A DNA stretch of 64,000 bases from Pigmentiphaga sp. H8 (GCF_003854895.1 NZ_CP033966.1:3906001-3970000); one strand, 5' to 3'; counted from the first letter of the stretch, positions 1-10,509 are shown. Program-made: numbers and translations. The notes: generated by a model not told the origin, from the sequence alone.

Positions 1-930
1 CAACTGCGCCGCCGCCCGGTCCAGCCGCTGCCCGGCCTGCTCGAGGCGGCGTCGCTGCGCCCGCCGCAGGTCCTGGGCCGCCTGGCGCAGGCGCGCCAGC
101 CACTGTTCGCGCGGCAGGCCCGCCATCTCGGCCGCCGCCGTGGGCGTGGGCGCCCGCAGATCGGCGGCGAAATCGGCGATGGTGAAGTCGGTCTCGTGGC
201 CGACGCCGCTGATGACGGGGATCGCACTGGCGACGATGGCCCGCGCCAGCCCTTCATGGTTGAACGCCCACAGGTCCTCGATGCTGCCGCCGCCGCGCAC
301 CAGCAACAGGGTATCGACCTCGGCGCGCCGGTTCGCGAGCGCGATGGCCTGCGCCAGCCGCGGGCCGGCCTCGTCGCCCTGGACCGGAGCCGGATAGATC
401 ACCACCCGGGCGTGCGGCACCCGCCGCGCCAGCGCCGTCAATACGTCGCGCAGCGCCGCCGCCTGCAACGAGGTGACGACACCCAGCGCGCGCGGCACGG
501 CCACCGGCGTGCGCTTGCGGGCCGGATCGAACAGTCCCTCGGCCGACAGCTTTTCCTTCAACCGCAGGAAGGCCTCGAACAGATCGCCCTGGCCGGCCCG
601 GCGCATGGCCTCGACCTGCAACTGGTAGTCGCCGCGCGGTTCGTACAGCGATACCCGGGCCCGGATCTCGATGCGGTCGCCTTCGCGGGGCGTGAAGCCC
701 ACCAGCATGGCCCGACCGCGGAACATCACGCCGCGCGCGGCGGCGCCGCCGTCCTTGAGCGTGAAATACCAATGGCCGGAAGCCGCCGCGGTGAAATTCG
801 ACACCTCACCCCTCACCCATACCAGGGGAATGTTGCGCTCCAACAAGCCCGCCACCGCGCGGTTTAGCTGGGAGATAGTCAGAATCCCCCGCGAGAAATC
901 GTCATGTGCGGACGCAAAACCAGAATTCAT
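1..930 (-). CDS. xseA: Exodeoxyribonuclease VII large subunit (partial, C-terminus off window)
   Basis: This is the catalytic large subunit of exonuclease VII, which degrades single-stranded DNA in repair. The first 310 codons are visible and the frame runs open through base 1, so about a third of the protein is missing. Residues 15-110 form the OB-fold DNA-binding domain. The nuclease region follows, with VVTSLQAAALRDVL near 151, RGGGSIEDLWAFN near 212 and SGVGHETDFT at 241, all hallmarks of XseA. I chose the ATG at 930-928 because the family's N-terminal motif (LTISQLNRAV) begins at residue 17. The small subunit xseB lies far away at 23.5 kb in this window, with ispA and dxs. Confidence 0.95.
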   Translation of the reverse strand, partial: MNSGFASAHDDFSRGILTISQLNRAVAGLLERNIPLVWVRGEVSNFTAAASGHWYFTLKDGGAAARGVMFRGRAMLVGFTPREGDRIEIRARVSLYEPRGDYQLQVEAMRRAGQGDLFEAFLRLKEKLSAEGLFDPARKRTPVAVPRALGVVTSLQAAALRDVLTALARRVPHARVVIYPAPVQGDEAGPRLAQAIALANRRAEVDTLLLVRGGGSIEDLWAFNHEGLARAIVASAIPVISGVGHETDFTIADFAADLRAPTPTAAAEMAGLPREQWLARLRQAAQDLRRAQRRRLEQAGQRLDRAAAQL

Positions 931-1221
931 GAGGGTTTCCAGGCAAGAAGCTTTCCACAGGCTTGAAAACTATGGTTGTCAAGTAATTTCTCTGTCACAG
1001 ACGGCATTATTTTCTTATAAGCCATTGATTTGATTGATTTTTTGACTTCACCAGCCACTGAATCAAAAGCGGGCATCCTAGCAAGAACCGCATATTCCGT
1101 GGCCCCGGGCCAAGTTACACACATAATTATCCACAGATTCTGTGGATACTTTCCGGCCGGCGACTTGCCCTCGTCCGTCCGCGCCCGTACATTCTCGCCT
1201 TCATCGAAAAGGAGAGGTTTC
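931..1221. other. Intergenic region between divergent xseA and exbB
   Basis: No gene is visible here. The left part (about 960-1080) is unusually AT-rich for this genome. The right part holds a pair of inverted DnaA boxes, annotated separately, followed by the ribosome binding site of exbB. Promoters for both divergent genes must lie here, but no sigma-70 pair stands out enough to annotate. Confidence 0.6.
1127..1149. promoter_or_regulatory. Inverted pair of DnaA boxes
   Basis: A perfect DnaA box TTATCCACA (1127-1135) faces an inverted near-perfect box (TGTGGATAC, 1141-1149). Together they make a perfect palindrome with 10-bp arms and a 1-bp centre at 1128-1148. DnaA binding is inferred from the consensus. 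No replication genes are nearby, so a regulatory or titration role is more likely than an origin. Confidence 0.55.
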
Positions 1222-1821
1222 TTGCTCGCCATCGTCCGCGAGGCCGGCTGGCCCATCTGGCCGCTGATCGCCACTTCGTTCATCGCGCTGACGCTCATCG
1301 TCGAACGCCTGCTTGCCCTGCGCCGCAGCAGGATCGCCCCGCCCAGGTTGCTGGAAGACGTCCTGGCCCTGGTGCAGAAACGGCGCATCACCCCCGAGAT
1401 CGTGACCCGGCTCGAAGCCGATTCGCCGCTGGGCCGCATCCTGGCCACGGGACTGCGCAACGCCCACCGCTCGCGCCCCGCGCTCAAGGACGCGCTCGAG
1501 CAATCGGGCGAGACGGTCGCGCACAACCTGAACCGCTACGTCGGCGCGATCGGCACCATCGCCGCGGTGGCGCCGCTGATGGGCCTGTTCGGCACCGTGG
1601 TCGGCATGATCGAGATCTTCGGCTCGTACGCGCCGGCCGGCAGCGACCCCGCGCAACTGGCGCACGGCATCTCGGTCGCACTGTACAACACGGGGCTGGG
1701 CATTTTCATCGCCATTCCCGCCATGATCTTCTACCGCTATTTCCGCGCCCGCATCACCGACAGCCTGCACGACCTGGAACGGGCCGCCGCCCGCCTGGCC
1801 GACAGCCTGCAAGCCGAGTGA
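1222..1821 (+). CDS. exbB: ExbB/TolQ/MotA-family proton channel protein
   Basis: An inner-membrane proton-channel subunit of the ExbB/TolQ type, 199 aa, which with ExbD energises an envelope machine. The start is TTG at 1222: the family N-terminus (LAIVREAGWPIWPLI) begins there and a strong Shine-Dalgarno AAAAGGAGAGG sits at 1207-1217. Upstream in-frame codons have no homology-like content. Three membrane segments are visible (about 10-30, 105-128 and 155-175), and the conserved APLMGLFGTVVGMI motif lies in the second. It is followed by exbD and lpxK in one transcription unit with no tonB nearby, so the pair may serve lipid A or outer-membrane assembly rather than classical TonB uptake. That role is inference. 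Confidence 0.88.
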   Translation: MLAIVREAGWPIWPLIATSFIALTLIVERLLALRRSRIAPPRLLEDVLALVQKRRITPEIVTRLEADSPLGRILATGLRNAHRSRPALKDALEQSGETVAHNLNRYVGAIGTIAAVAPLMGLFGTVVGMIEIFGSYAPAGSDPAQLAHGISVALYNTGLGIFIAIPAMIFYRYFRARITDSLHDLERAAARLADSLQAE

Positions 1822-1840
1822 TGCCGCCCGGCGCCCAGCC

Positions 1841-2269
1841 ATGAACTTCCGCCGCCACCTCGAGACCGACGAACCCGACATCAACCTGATCCCGCTGATC
1901 GACGTCCTGCTGGTCATCCTGATCTTCCTGGCCGCCAGCACGTCCTTCTCGCGCTTCAGCCAGTTGTCCGTGCGCCTGCCCGACGCCGCCGCCCAGTCCG
2001 CCGAAGCAGCCGCGGGCCTGACCGTCACGGTCGCCGCCGACGGCCGCTACGCGCTCAACGGCAAGGCGCTGCCCATCACCGACGCCGACCAGTTGTCCGA
2101 GGCGCTGCGCAAGGCGGCGGCCGGACGGGACGATCCCTCGCTGGTGATCGACGCGGACGCCTCGGCCACCCACCAGGCCGTGGTGCGGGCCATGGAAGCG
2201 GCGGGGCGCGCCGGCATCTCGCGCATAGGATTCACCACGCAGGCCGCGCCCGCGGGATCGGGCAGATGA
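1841..2269 (+). CDS. exbD: ExbD/TolR-family biopolymer transport protein
   Basis: The partner of the preceding ExbB, 142 aa. It has a short cytoplasmic N-terminus, one transmembrane helix (about 15-34) and a periplasmic domain. The essential transmembrane aspartate of the family is present as D21 in LIPLIDVLLVILIF. The gene lies 19 bp after exbB, and its stop overlaps the start of lpxK by ATGA, which implies translational coupling. The family transmits proton-motive force to outer-membrane complexes; which complex is used here is not shown by the sequence. Confidence 0.88.
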   Translation: MNFRRHLETDEPDINLIPLIDVLLVILIFLAASTSFSRFSQLSVRLPDAAAQSAEAAAGLTVTVAADGRYALNGKALPITDADQLSEALRKAAAGRDDPSLVIDADASATHQAVVRAMEAAGRAGISRIGFTTQAAPAGSGR

Positions 2270-3309
2270 CGCCGGGCCCGGCCCTGCGCACCGTGCTGCA
2301 GCGCCAGTGGCAGACGGGCGGATGGCTGTCGTGGCTGCTTGCCCCCCTGTCCCTGCTGGCCGCCGCTGCCGTCGCCGCCAAGCGCCTCGCCTACCGGGCA
2401 GGCTGGCGACGGGCCGAGCGGGTAGGCGTGCCGGTCGTCGTGGTCGGCAACGTCTATGTCGGCGGCACCGGGAAGACCCCCTTCATCGTGGCCGCGGCGC
2501 ACGCGCTGCGGGCGCGCGGCCGCCATCCCGGCGTGATCAGCCGCGGCTACGGCGTGCGGGTCGGCCCCGCCCCCCGCGTGGGCTGCGGCCGGCTGGATCC
2601 CGCGGACTTCGGCGACGAACCGGCCTTGATCGCGCACCAGGCGGACGTCCCGGTGGCCGTCCATCCCCGCCGCGCCGACGCCGCCCGCGCCCTGCTGGCG
2701 GCGCATCCCCATGTCGACGTGATCCTGTCCGACGACGGCCTGCAGCACCTGGCGCTGGCCCGCGACGTGGAAATCGTGGTGCAGGACGAACGCGGCATCG
2801 GCAACGGCCGGCTGCTGCCCGCCGGCCCGCTGCGCGAGCCGGCCTCGCGCCTGCGCGGCGTGGACGCGATCGTCACCAATCGCAGCGGCGGCACGTCCGG
2901 CGCCCTGCCCGCCGCGCCGGACGGCGTGCGCGCGGTGGACATGGACCTCGTCATCGACGGCGCCTGGCGCGTGGCCGACGGCAAGCGCCTGCCGCTGGCG
3001 GAGCTGGGCTCGATGCCTCGTATCGCCGCCGTGGCGGGCATCGGCAATCCCGAGCGCTTCTTCGCCACGCTGCGCCGCGCCGGCATCCGGCTGGACACCA
3101 CGCTGGGCCTGCCCGACCACTATGATTACACCCGCTCGCCGTTCGCCGCGATCGAGGCCGATATCATCCTCGTCACCGACAAGGACGCCGTAAAATGTCC
3201 GGCTGCGGACGACCCGCGCGTGTGGGCCGTCACGGTTTCGGCGCATTTGTCCGACCCCGCGTTCTTCGATTGGCTGGAAACCCGACTCCATGGACATACG
3301 CCTGCTTGA
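2266..3309 (+). CDS. lpxK: Tetraacyldisaccharide 4'-kinase
   Basis: LpxK, 347 aa, phosphorylates the 4' position of the lipid A disaccharide at the inner membrane. An N-terminal membrane-anchoring segment (about 18-37) is followed by the P-loop GNVYVGGTGKT at 61-71. Further family motifs include ISRGYG and SDDGLQHLALARD. It overlaps exbD by 4 bp at its start, and the next small gene starts inside its last 20 bp. This places it in a compact envelope operon with kdsB. Length is normal for the family. Confidence 0.96.
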   Translation: MTPGPALRTVLQRQWQTGGWLSWLLAPLSLLAAAAVAAKRLAYRAGWRRAERVGVPVVVVGNVYVGGTGKTPFIVAAAHALRARGRHPGVISRGYGVRVGPAPRVGCGRLDPADFGDEPALIAHQADVPVAVHPRRADAARALLAAHPHVDVILSDDGLQHLALARDVEIVVQDERGIGNGRLLPAGPLREPASRLRGVDAIVTNRSGGTSGALPAAPDGVRAVDMDLVIDGAWRVADGKRLPLAELGSMPRIAAVAGIGNPERFFATLRRAGIRLDTTLGLPDHYDYTRSPFAAIEADIILVTDKDAVKCPAADDPRVWAVTVSAHLSDPAFFDWLETRLHGHTPA

Positions 3310-3493
3310 CATCCTGGTCTGCCCGCTCTGCAAGGGCCCGCTGCGCCACGATCGCGCCGCGCACCTGCTAGGCTGCCGCACCGACCGCCTGAGCTTCCCC
3401 ATCCGCGACGGCATCCCGGTCATGCTCGAATCCGAGGCCCAGCCGTGGCAGGACGAATCCGATGCCCCGGCCGCCGAGGCGCCCCATGCCTGA
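3290..3493 (+). CDS. Trm112/UPF0434-family small protein
   Basis: A 67-aa protein of the Trm112-like (UPF0434) family, recognised from MDIRLLDILVCPLCKGPL at the N-terminus and SFPIRDGIPVMLE near the C-terminus. The family's zinc ribbon is only partly kept: C11 and C14 are present and a further cysteine is at 29. The gene overlaps lpxK by 20 bp and kdsB by 8 bp, a typical lpxK-UPF0434-kdsB arrangement in Proteobacteria. Function in bacteria is not established; in eukaryotes Trm112 is a methyltransferase activator. Confidence 0.85.
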   Translation: MDIRLLDILVCPLCKGPLRHDRAAHLLGCRTDRLSFPIRDGIPVMLESEAQPWQDESDAPAAEAPHA

Positions 3494-4262
3494 TCCGGCC
3501 GACTTCACCGCCATCATCCCGGCGCGCGCCGCTTCCACGCGCCTGCCGGGCAAGATGCTGGCGGACATCGGCGGCGTCCCCATGATCGTCCGCGTCGCGC
3601 GGCAGGCGCAGGCCAGCGGCGCATCGCGCATCCTGGTGGCGACCGACGACGCCGCCATCCGCGACGCCGTGCGCGCCCACGGCTTCGACAGCCTGATGAC
3701 CCGCGTCGACCATCCGACCGGCACCGACCGGCTGGCCGAAGCCTGCGATGCGCTCGAACTCGACGACACGCAGATCGTGGTCAACATCCAGGGCGACGAG
3801 CCGCTGATCGATCCCGCGCTGGTCGCCCACGTGGCCCAGACGCTGGACCGCCACAGCGCGGCGGCCATCGCCACGGCGGCGCATCCCATCGACACCGCCG
3901 ACGAATTGTTCAACCCCAACTTCGTGAAGGTCGTCTGCGGCGCCGACGGCCATGCCCTGTATTTCTCGCGCGCCCCCATCCCCTGGGCCCGCGATGCGCT
4001 GGCCGGCGGCGAGCGCGTCTTCGCGCCCGGCCTGCCCGCCCTGCGCCACATCGGGCTCTACGCCTACCGCGTCGGCTTCCTGCGCCGCTTCCCCACGCTG
4101 CCCCAGGGCCGCCTGGAACGCTGGGAGTCGCTCGAGCAATTGCGCGCGCTCGAGCACGGCTACGCCATCCAGGTCCACGTCACGCCGCAGGCCCCCGCGC
4201 CCGGCGTCGACACGGCCGCCGATCTCGAATTCGTGCGGCGGCTGGTGGACGCCCAAGGCTGA
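3486..4262 (+). CDS. kdsB: 3-deoxy-manno-octulosonate cytidylyltransferase
   Basis: KdsB, 258 aa, activates Kdo with CTP to CMP-Kdo for LPS inner-core synthesis. The nucleotide-binding signature IPARAASTRLPGKML is at the N-terminus, and NIQGDEPLID and RVDHPTGTDRLAEA match the family. I chose the ATG at 3486, which overlaps the upstream stop, rather than an in-frame ATG 24 bp earlier, because the family begins directly before the PARxxSTRLPGK motif. It is the last gene of the exbB-exbD-lpxK-trm112-like block. Confidence 0.96.
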   Translation: MPDPADFTAIIPARAASTRLPGKMLADIGGVPMIVRVARQAQASGASRILVATDDAAIRDAVRAHGFDSLMTRVDHPTGTDRLAEACDALELDDTQIVVNIQGDEPLIDPALVAHVAQTLDRHSAAAIATAAHPIDTADELFNPNFVKVVCGADGHALYFSRAPIPWARDALAGGERVFAPGLPALRHIGLYAYRVGFLRRFPTLPQGRLERWESLEQLRALEHGYAIQVHVTPQAPAPGVDTAADLEFVRRLVDAQG

Positions 4263-4486
4263 TTTGACCGGCGCCGCGCGCTTGAGGTAAGTTTGGGGGC
4301 ACTCGTGCCTGAAACACGCGGCCATAGGGGGGTCGGCATACCGACATCGACCGCATGCCGCAGCGCATCGGCCTTCATCACCATCCCGGCGACTCGCTCG
4401 CAGCCTGGACCCTGATGGGCCGGGCCAGCGGTGTGTGCGCCGGTAGCGCCGCAGGCCAAGAACACCAACTCAATCAGGAAGCATCA

Positions 4487-5140
4487 ATGCGTCTAATCTT
4501 GCTCGGAGCGCCCGGCGCCGGCAAAGGCACCCAGGCCGCGTTCCTCAAGGACCGCTACGGCATTCCCCAGATATCCACCGGCGACATGCTGCGGGCCGCA
4601 GTCAAGGCCGGCACGCCCCTGGGCATCGAAGCCAAGAAAGTCATGGATGCCGGCGGACTGGTCTCCGACGACATCATCATCGGCCTCGTCCAGGACAGGC
4701 TGAAGGAAGCGGACTGCGCCAACGGCTACCTGTTCGACGGATTTCCCCGCACGATTCCCCAGGCCGAGGCGCTGCGCTCGGCCGGCGTGTCGCTGGATTT
4801 CGTGGTCGAGGTGGACGTCCCCGAGGAAGAGATCATCGAACGCATGAGCGGCCGCCGCGTGCACCTGGCCAGCGGCCGCACCTACCACCTGCGCTTCAAT
4901 CCGCCCAAGAACGCCGGCGTCGACGACGTCACGGGCGAACCGCTCGTCCAGCGCGACGACGACAAGGAAGAGACCGTGCGCAAGCGTCTCGAGGTCTATC
5001 GCCAGCAGACCCGGCCGCTGGTCGACTATTACTCGCAGTGGGCCGCCGAAGGCGATGCGAAGGCGCCCCGCTATCGCAAGATCTCCGGTGTCGGCTCGGT
5101 CGACGAGATCAAGACCCGCCTGTTCGATGCGTTGAAATAA
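4487..5140 (+). CDS. adk: Adenylate kinase
   Basis: Adenylate kinase, 217 aa, interconverts ATP+AMP and 2 ADP in the cytoplasm. The P-loop GAPGAGKGT is at residues 7-15, DGFPRT is present, and the long LID domain is of the non-zinc type (no Cys4 set). I chose the ATG at 4487, directly before RLILLGAPGAGKG. A longer in-frame reading from 4355 adds non-homologous residues. There is a gap of about 220 bp after kdsB, so it may have its own promoter. A dispersed hairpin element begins two bases after the stop codon. Confidence 0.97.
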   Translation: MRLILLGAPGAGKGTQAAFLKDRYGIPQISTGDMLRAAVKAGTPLGIEAKKVMDAGGLVSDDIIIGLVQDRLKEADCANGYLFDGFPRTIPQAEALRSAGVSLDFVVEVDVPEEEIIERMSGRRVHLASGRTYHLRFNPPKNAGVDDVTGEPLVQRDDDKEETVRKRLEVYRQQTRPLVDYYSQWAAEGDAKAPRYRKISGVGSVDEIKTRLFDALK

Positions 5141-5142
5141 AG

Positions 5143-5227
5143 CCCCCCCGTACGCGCTTACGCGCGCCCCCCAGGGGGCGAAACCGGCGGACTGGCAAAG
5201 CCAGATCCGCGGTTTCCCCGGTCTGGG
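5143..5227 (+). repeat. Dispersed 3'-end hairpin element, copy A
   Basis: This copy starts 2 bp after the adk stop. It contains a small hairpin (CGCGC/GCGCG), a C-run/G-run pair, and a 37-nt hairpin at 5180-5216 with 16 paired bases, a bulged G on the 5' side, a bulged A on the 3' side and an AAA triloop. Copies at 16015, 29998 and (inverted) 16181 share the layout with compensating base changes. Confidence 0.8.
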
Positions 5228-5324
5228 TGGAGGTGGGGTTGGGTCGGGTGCGGTAACTGCTTCACTGTTTTTGTTTGCTCGGTAGTTTTTGAAACTTTCG
5301 TAGTTGAACAAAAGGAGGAGTTGC

Positions 5325-7400
<2,076 letters not shown>

Positions 7401-7403
7401 CGG

Positions 7404-7426
7404 CCGGGCGCGGTGGCGGCGCCCGG
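7404..7426. terminator. GC-rich hairpin between hppA and the FAH gene
   Basis: An 8-bp perfect stem CCGGGCGC/GCGCCCGG with a 7-nt loop begins 4 bp after the hppA stop, in the 31-bp gap between convergent genes. There is no T-run, so termination is only suggested. Confidence 0.35.
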
Positions 7427-7431
7427 GCCCC

Positions 7432-8346
7432 TCAGGCCCGGACCGCCGCCATCACCGTATTGCGCAGGCTTCCCACCTTCTCGATCTCGCATTCGACGAC
7501 ATCGCCCGGCCGCAGGTAGCGGCCGTCGGCCACCCCGCAGCCCGCGGGCGTGCCGGTGGCGATGACGTCGCCCGGCCGCAGCGTCATCGCGCGCGAAATG
7601 TGCGCGACCAGCGTCGGAATCTTGAAGATCATCTGCTCGGTGGACGCATCCTGCCGGATTTCGCCGTTGACCCGGCACTGAATGCGCAGCGGATACGGCC
7701 GGGGAATGTCCCGTGCCAGCGCGATGACCGGCCCCAGCGGGCAGGAACGATCCAGGCTCTTGCCCTGTATCCAGTTCTGGCCATAGCGGCCGGTCAGGGT
7801 GGGCGCCGCCTCGTTGGCCTGCAGCTCGCGGTAGCTCACGTCGTTGCAGACGGTATAGCCCGCCACGTGGTCGTAGGCGTCCGCTTCGGCGATGTCGCGC
7901 CCTTCCCGGCCGATCACGACCGCCAGTTCCGCCTCGTAGTCCATCTTGCGCGAGAAATCGTGGCCGCCGATGGGGTCGCCGGGGGCCACCACCGTGCCGG
8001 GCAGCTTGGTGAAGAAGAACGGCTGCTCGGGCGGCGTCAGCTTGCCCTCGGCGCCATGGTCGAAATAGTTGACGACGTGCGCGAGGATCTTCGATCCCGC
8101 TTCGATGGGCGCCAGCAGGCGCACCGACTCCAGCGCAACGGCGGGACCGGACGCGGCCAGGCCGGCGGCCGCGTCGCGGGCCATGTCGCCCGCCGCCAGG
8201 AACAGCCGCAGGTCGTGGAACAGCGGCGCCATCCATTCGCGACCCGCCGCATGGGCGGCCAGCGCCAGGTCGACCACGCGATCGCCCTCGATCGCGCACA
8301 CGTGCGCTCCGGCCACGGTGGCCATGCGTCCTATCTTCATCTTCAC
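7432..8346 (-). CDS. Fumarylacetoacetate hydrolase family protein
   Basis: A 304-aa member of the FAH superfamily, metal-dependent enzymes that hydrolyse, decarboxylate or hydrate 2-keto acid intermediates. The C-terminal catalytic domain shows the metal ligands as YEAELAVVIG and CNDVSYRELQ, plus GDVIATGTPAGCG near the end. It is the last gene of a minus-strand cluster and lies 13 bp after the dehydratase-like gene. The context suggests it processes the 2-keto acid product of that dehydratase. The specific substrate cannot be read from the sequence. Confidence 0.85.
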   Translation of the reverse strand: MKMKIGRMATVAGAHVCAIEGDRVVDLALAAHAAGREWMAPLFHDLRLFLAAGDMARDAAAGLAASGPAVALESVRLLAPIEAGSKILAHVVNYFDHGAEGKLTPPEQPFFFTKLPGTVVAPGDPIGGHDFSRKMDYEAELAVVIGREGRDIAEADAYDHVAGYTVCNDVSYRELQANEAAPTLTGRYGQNWIQGKSLDRSCPLGPVIALARDIPRPYPLRIQCRVNGEIRQDASTEQMIFKIPTLVAHISRAMTLRPGDVIATGTPAGCGVADGRYLRPGDVVECEIEKVGSLRNTVMAAVRA

Positions 8347-8359
8347 TCCTCGCTTGGTG

Positions 8360-9529
8360 TCAGAATCCCGCCATGTCCTTCATCACGGCGTACAGGCCGG
8401 GCTGGCGCTCGAAACCTATGCCCGGCGACTGCGGCAGCGTGGCCTGCCCATCGGCGATGGCGACCTCCTGGCCAAAACCGCTGAAGATGCCGAACGTGTC
8501 CGGGTAGGACTCGCATCCCCCCAGCCCCAGGCCGCCGACCAGGTGCAGGCACATCAGGTTGCCGCCGTGGGGATACATCGCGGAGCGGGCGAAGCCATGC
8601 CTGCCGGCGACCGCCAGCACGTTCAGGTATTCGGTGATGCCGAAGGACAGCGGCGGATCGAGCTGGATGATGTCGCGATCCGCGCGAAAGCCCGCATAGG
8701 ACAGGAAATGGTCCAGCTCCTTGCCGCAGGCCATGTTCTCGCCGGTGGCCAGCGGCCCCTCGTAGGCGCGGGCCAGGTCGGCGTAGATGCCGTACTCCAG
8801 GAAATCGCAGGGTTCTTCGTACCAGCGCAGGCCGTAGGGCGCGATGGCCCGCGCATAGTCCAGCGCTGTGTCGCGGCCGAACGCGCAACTCGCGTCCACG
8901 GCCAGGGCCCGGCCGTCGCCCATCTCGCTCAGCACCGCCTCGATGCGCCGGCAGTCCTCGGCCACGGACAGGCCCCCTATCTTCATCTTCACCATCCGGT
9001 AGCCGGCGTCGCGGTACCGGATCATCTCGTCCTTCAGGTCGCGCGCGTTCTGTCCCGGAAAGTACCAGCCGCCGCCGACGTACACCGGCGCGTGCGTGCG
9101 CGCCCGGCCGCCGCCGTGGCGCTCGGCCAGCACGGCGTGCAGCGGCTTGCCTTCGACCTTGGCCACCAGGTCCCACACGGCCACGTCCACCGTGCCCATG
9201 GGAATGGCGCGCTCCGCGTAGCCGCCGCGCCGCTCCCGCCGCTGCCCGCAGGCCAGGATCGCCGCGGGGTCGAAATTGCGTCCCGTCGCATCCAGCAGGC
9301 TGTCGGGATCGGCCCCCACGATGCGCGGCGCGATCCGGTCGCGGATCTGCTCGCCGCAGGCATAGCGGCCAAAGGAATTGAACGCGAAACCCACCAGCGG
9401 CCGCCCGTCGCGGATCACGTCCGACACCACCGCCACCACCGTGGCGGTCATCTGGCTGAAGTCGGAGCGGGCATTGGACAAGCGCGATTCCAGCGCGACC
9501 GTGCGCTCGATGATCTGGACGATACGCAT
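8360..9529 (-). CDS. Enolase-superfamily sugar-acid dehydratase, D-tartrate dehydratase-like
   Basis: A mandelate racemase/muconate lactonising enzyme of 389 aa. The catalytic set is complete: KMK at 181-183, metal ligands D212, E238 (WYEEP) and E264 (GEN), the dyad D291 and H321 (YPHGGN). The N-terminal RSDFSQMTATVVAVVSDV and the overall length resemble D(-)-tartrate dehydratase as I recall it, so dehydration of tartrate or a related hydroxy acid is the best guess. The start at 9529 overlaps the receptor stop (TGATG), which implies coupling. Upstream in-frame codons are a shadow of the receptor gene. Confidence 0.85.
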   Translation of the reverse strand: MRIVQIIERTVALESRLSNARSDFSQMTATVVAVVSDVIRDGRPLVGFAFNSFGRYACGEQIRDRIAPRIVGADPDSLLDATGRNFDPAAILACGQRRERRGGYAERAIPMGTVDVAVWDLVAKVEGKPLHAVLAERHGGGRARTHAPVYVGGGWYFPGQNARDLKDEMIRYRDAGYRMVKMKIGGLSVAEDCRRIEAVLSEMGDGRALAVDASCAFGRDTALDYARAIAPYGLRWYEEPCDFLEYGIYADLARAYEGPLATGENMACGKELDHFLSYAGFRADRDIIQLDPPLSFGITEYLNVLAVAGRHGFARSAMYPHGGNLMCLHLVGGLGLGGCESYPDTFGIFSGFGQEVAIADGQATLPQSPGIGFERQPGLYAVMKDMAGF

Positions 9530-10509
9530 CAGTTCACCGTCGCGCCGGAAGCCTTCACCGCGGCGGCGAACTTGGCCATCTGTTCGCGCACGAAATCCAC
9601 GCTGCGCGGATACGGCACGACCGTGCGCTCGAACGAACTCTCGGCCAGCTTGGCCTGCATGTCCGGCCCGTCCATGGCCTGCCCGATGGCGGCCACCAGC
9701 TTGTCGTGGACGGCGGCGGGCAGGCCCTTGGGCGCGGCCACCACCCACAGCGACACGGCATCGACGCCCGGATAGCCCGCCTCGGCGAAGGACGGGGTGT
9801 CGGGGAACATCGGCGAGCGTTTGCCGCCGGTGACCGCGATCGGCGCCAACACGCCGCTCTTGACCTGCGGTGCGACCAGCGCCGGCAGGTTGAACATCAT
9901 GTCGACCTGCCCGCCCAGGAGATCGGCGATCGCCGGCCCCGCCCCCTTGTAGGGCACGTGCAGCAGCTTGATGCCCGCTGCCGTCTTGAAGGTCTCGCCG
10001 TGCAGATGGACGACCGTGCCCGCGCCGGCGGACGCGAAGCTTAGCTGGTCGGGCCTGGCCTTGGCCTCGGCCACCAGTTCCTGCAGCGTCCGCGCCTTGA
10101 CCCGCTTGGCGTTGACCACCAGCACGCCGGTCGCGGTAGCGACCACCGACAGAAAATCGAAGTCCTTCAGGCTGTCATAGGGCAGCTTGGCGTACAGGCT
10201 GGGATTGATGGCGAAGGCAGTGTCCAGCAGGCCGATGGTGTAGCCATCCGGCTGCGCCCGCGCCACCGTGGCGGTGCCTATCGTGCTGCCTGCGCCGCCC
10301 TGGTTCTCGACGAACACCTGCTGGCCCAGCGCGGTACTCAGCCGCTGCGCGAACTGGCGGCCCAGCAGGTCGGTGCTGCCGCCCACGACATAAGGCACCA
10401 CCATGCGGACCGCACGGGACGGATAGTCCGCATCGGCCGCGGCGGCGGCTCCCAGCGCGCATGCCCACAGGCACGCGGCAAATCCCAGACGGCGTAACGG
10501 TCGATGCAT
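9529..10509 (-). CDS. Bug/TctC-family periplasmic solute receptor
   Basis: A tripartite tricarboxylate transporter receptor of the Bug family, 326 aa. It has a signal peptide (about 1-25, cut near AAAADA), then the family motif YPSRAVRMVVPYVVGGSTD and ENQGGAGSTIGT. Bug proteins bind carboxylated solutes and are greatly expanded in Bordetella-type genomes. No TctA/TctB membrane genes are next to it, as is usual for orphan Bug genes. Coupling to the dehydratase suggests that it captures that enzyme's hydroxy-acid substrate (inference). Confidence 0.9.
   Translation of the reverse strand: MHRPLRRLGFAACLWACALGAAAAADADYPSRAVRMVVPYVVGGSTDLLGRQFAQRLSTALGQQVFVENQGGAGSTIGTATVARAQPDGYTIGLLDTAFAINPSLYAKLPYDSLKDFDFLSVVATATGVLVVNAKRVKARTLQELVAEAKARPDQLSFASAGAGTVVHLHGETFKTAAGIKLLHVPYKGAGPAIADLLGGQVDMMFNLPALVAPQVKSGVLAPIAVTGGKRSPMFPDTPSFAEAGYPGVDAVSLWVVAAPKGLPAAVHDKLVAAIGQAMDGPDMQAKLAESSFERTVVPYPRSVDFVREQMAKFAAAVKASGATVN

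Noticed and set aside
1127..1149. Chromosomal or plasmid replication origin
   Set aside because: Only two DnaA boxes and none of the usual origin genes (dnaA, dnaN, rpmH, rep, parAB) are present.
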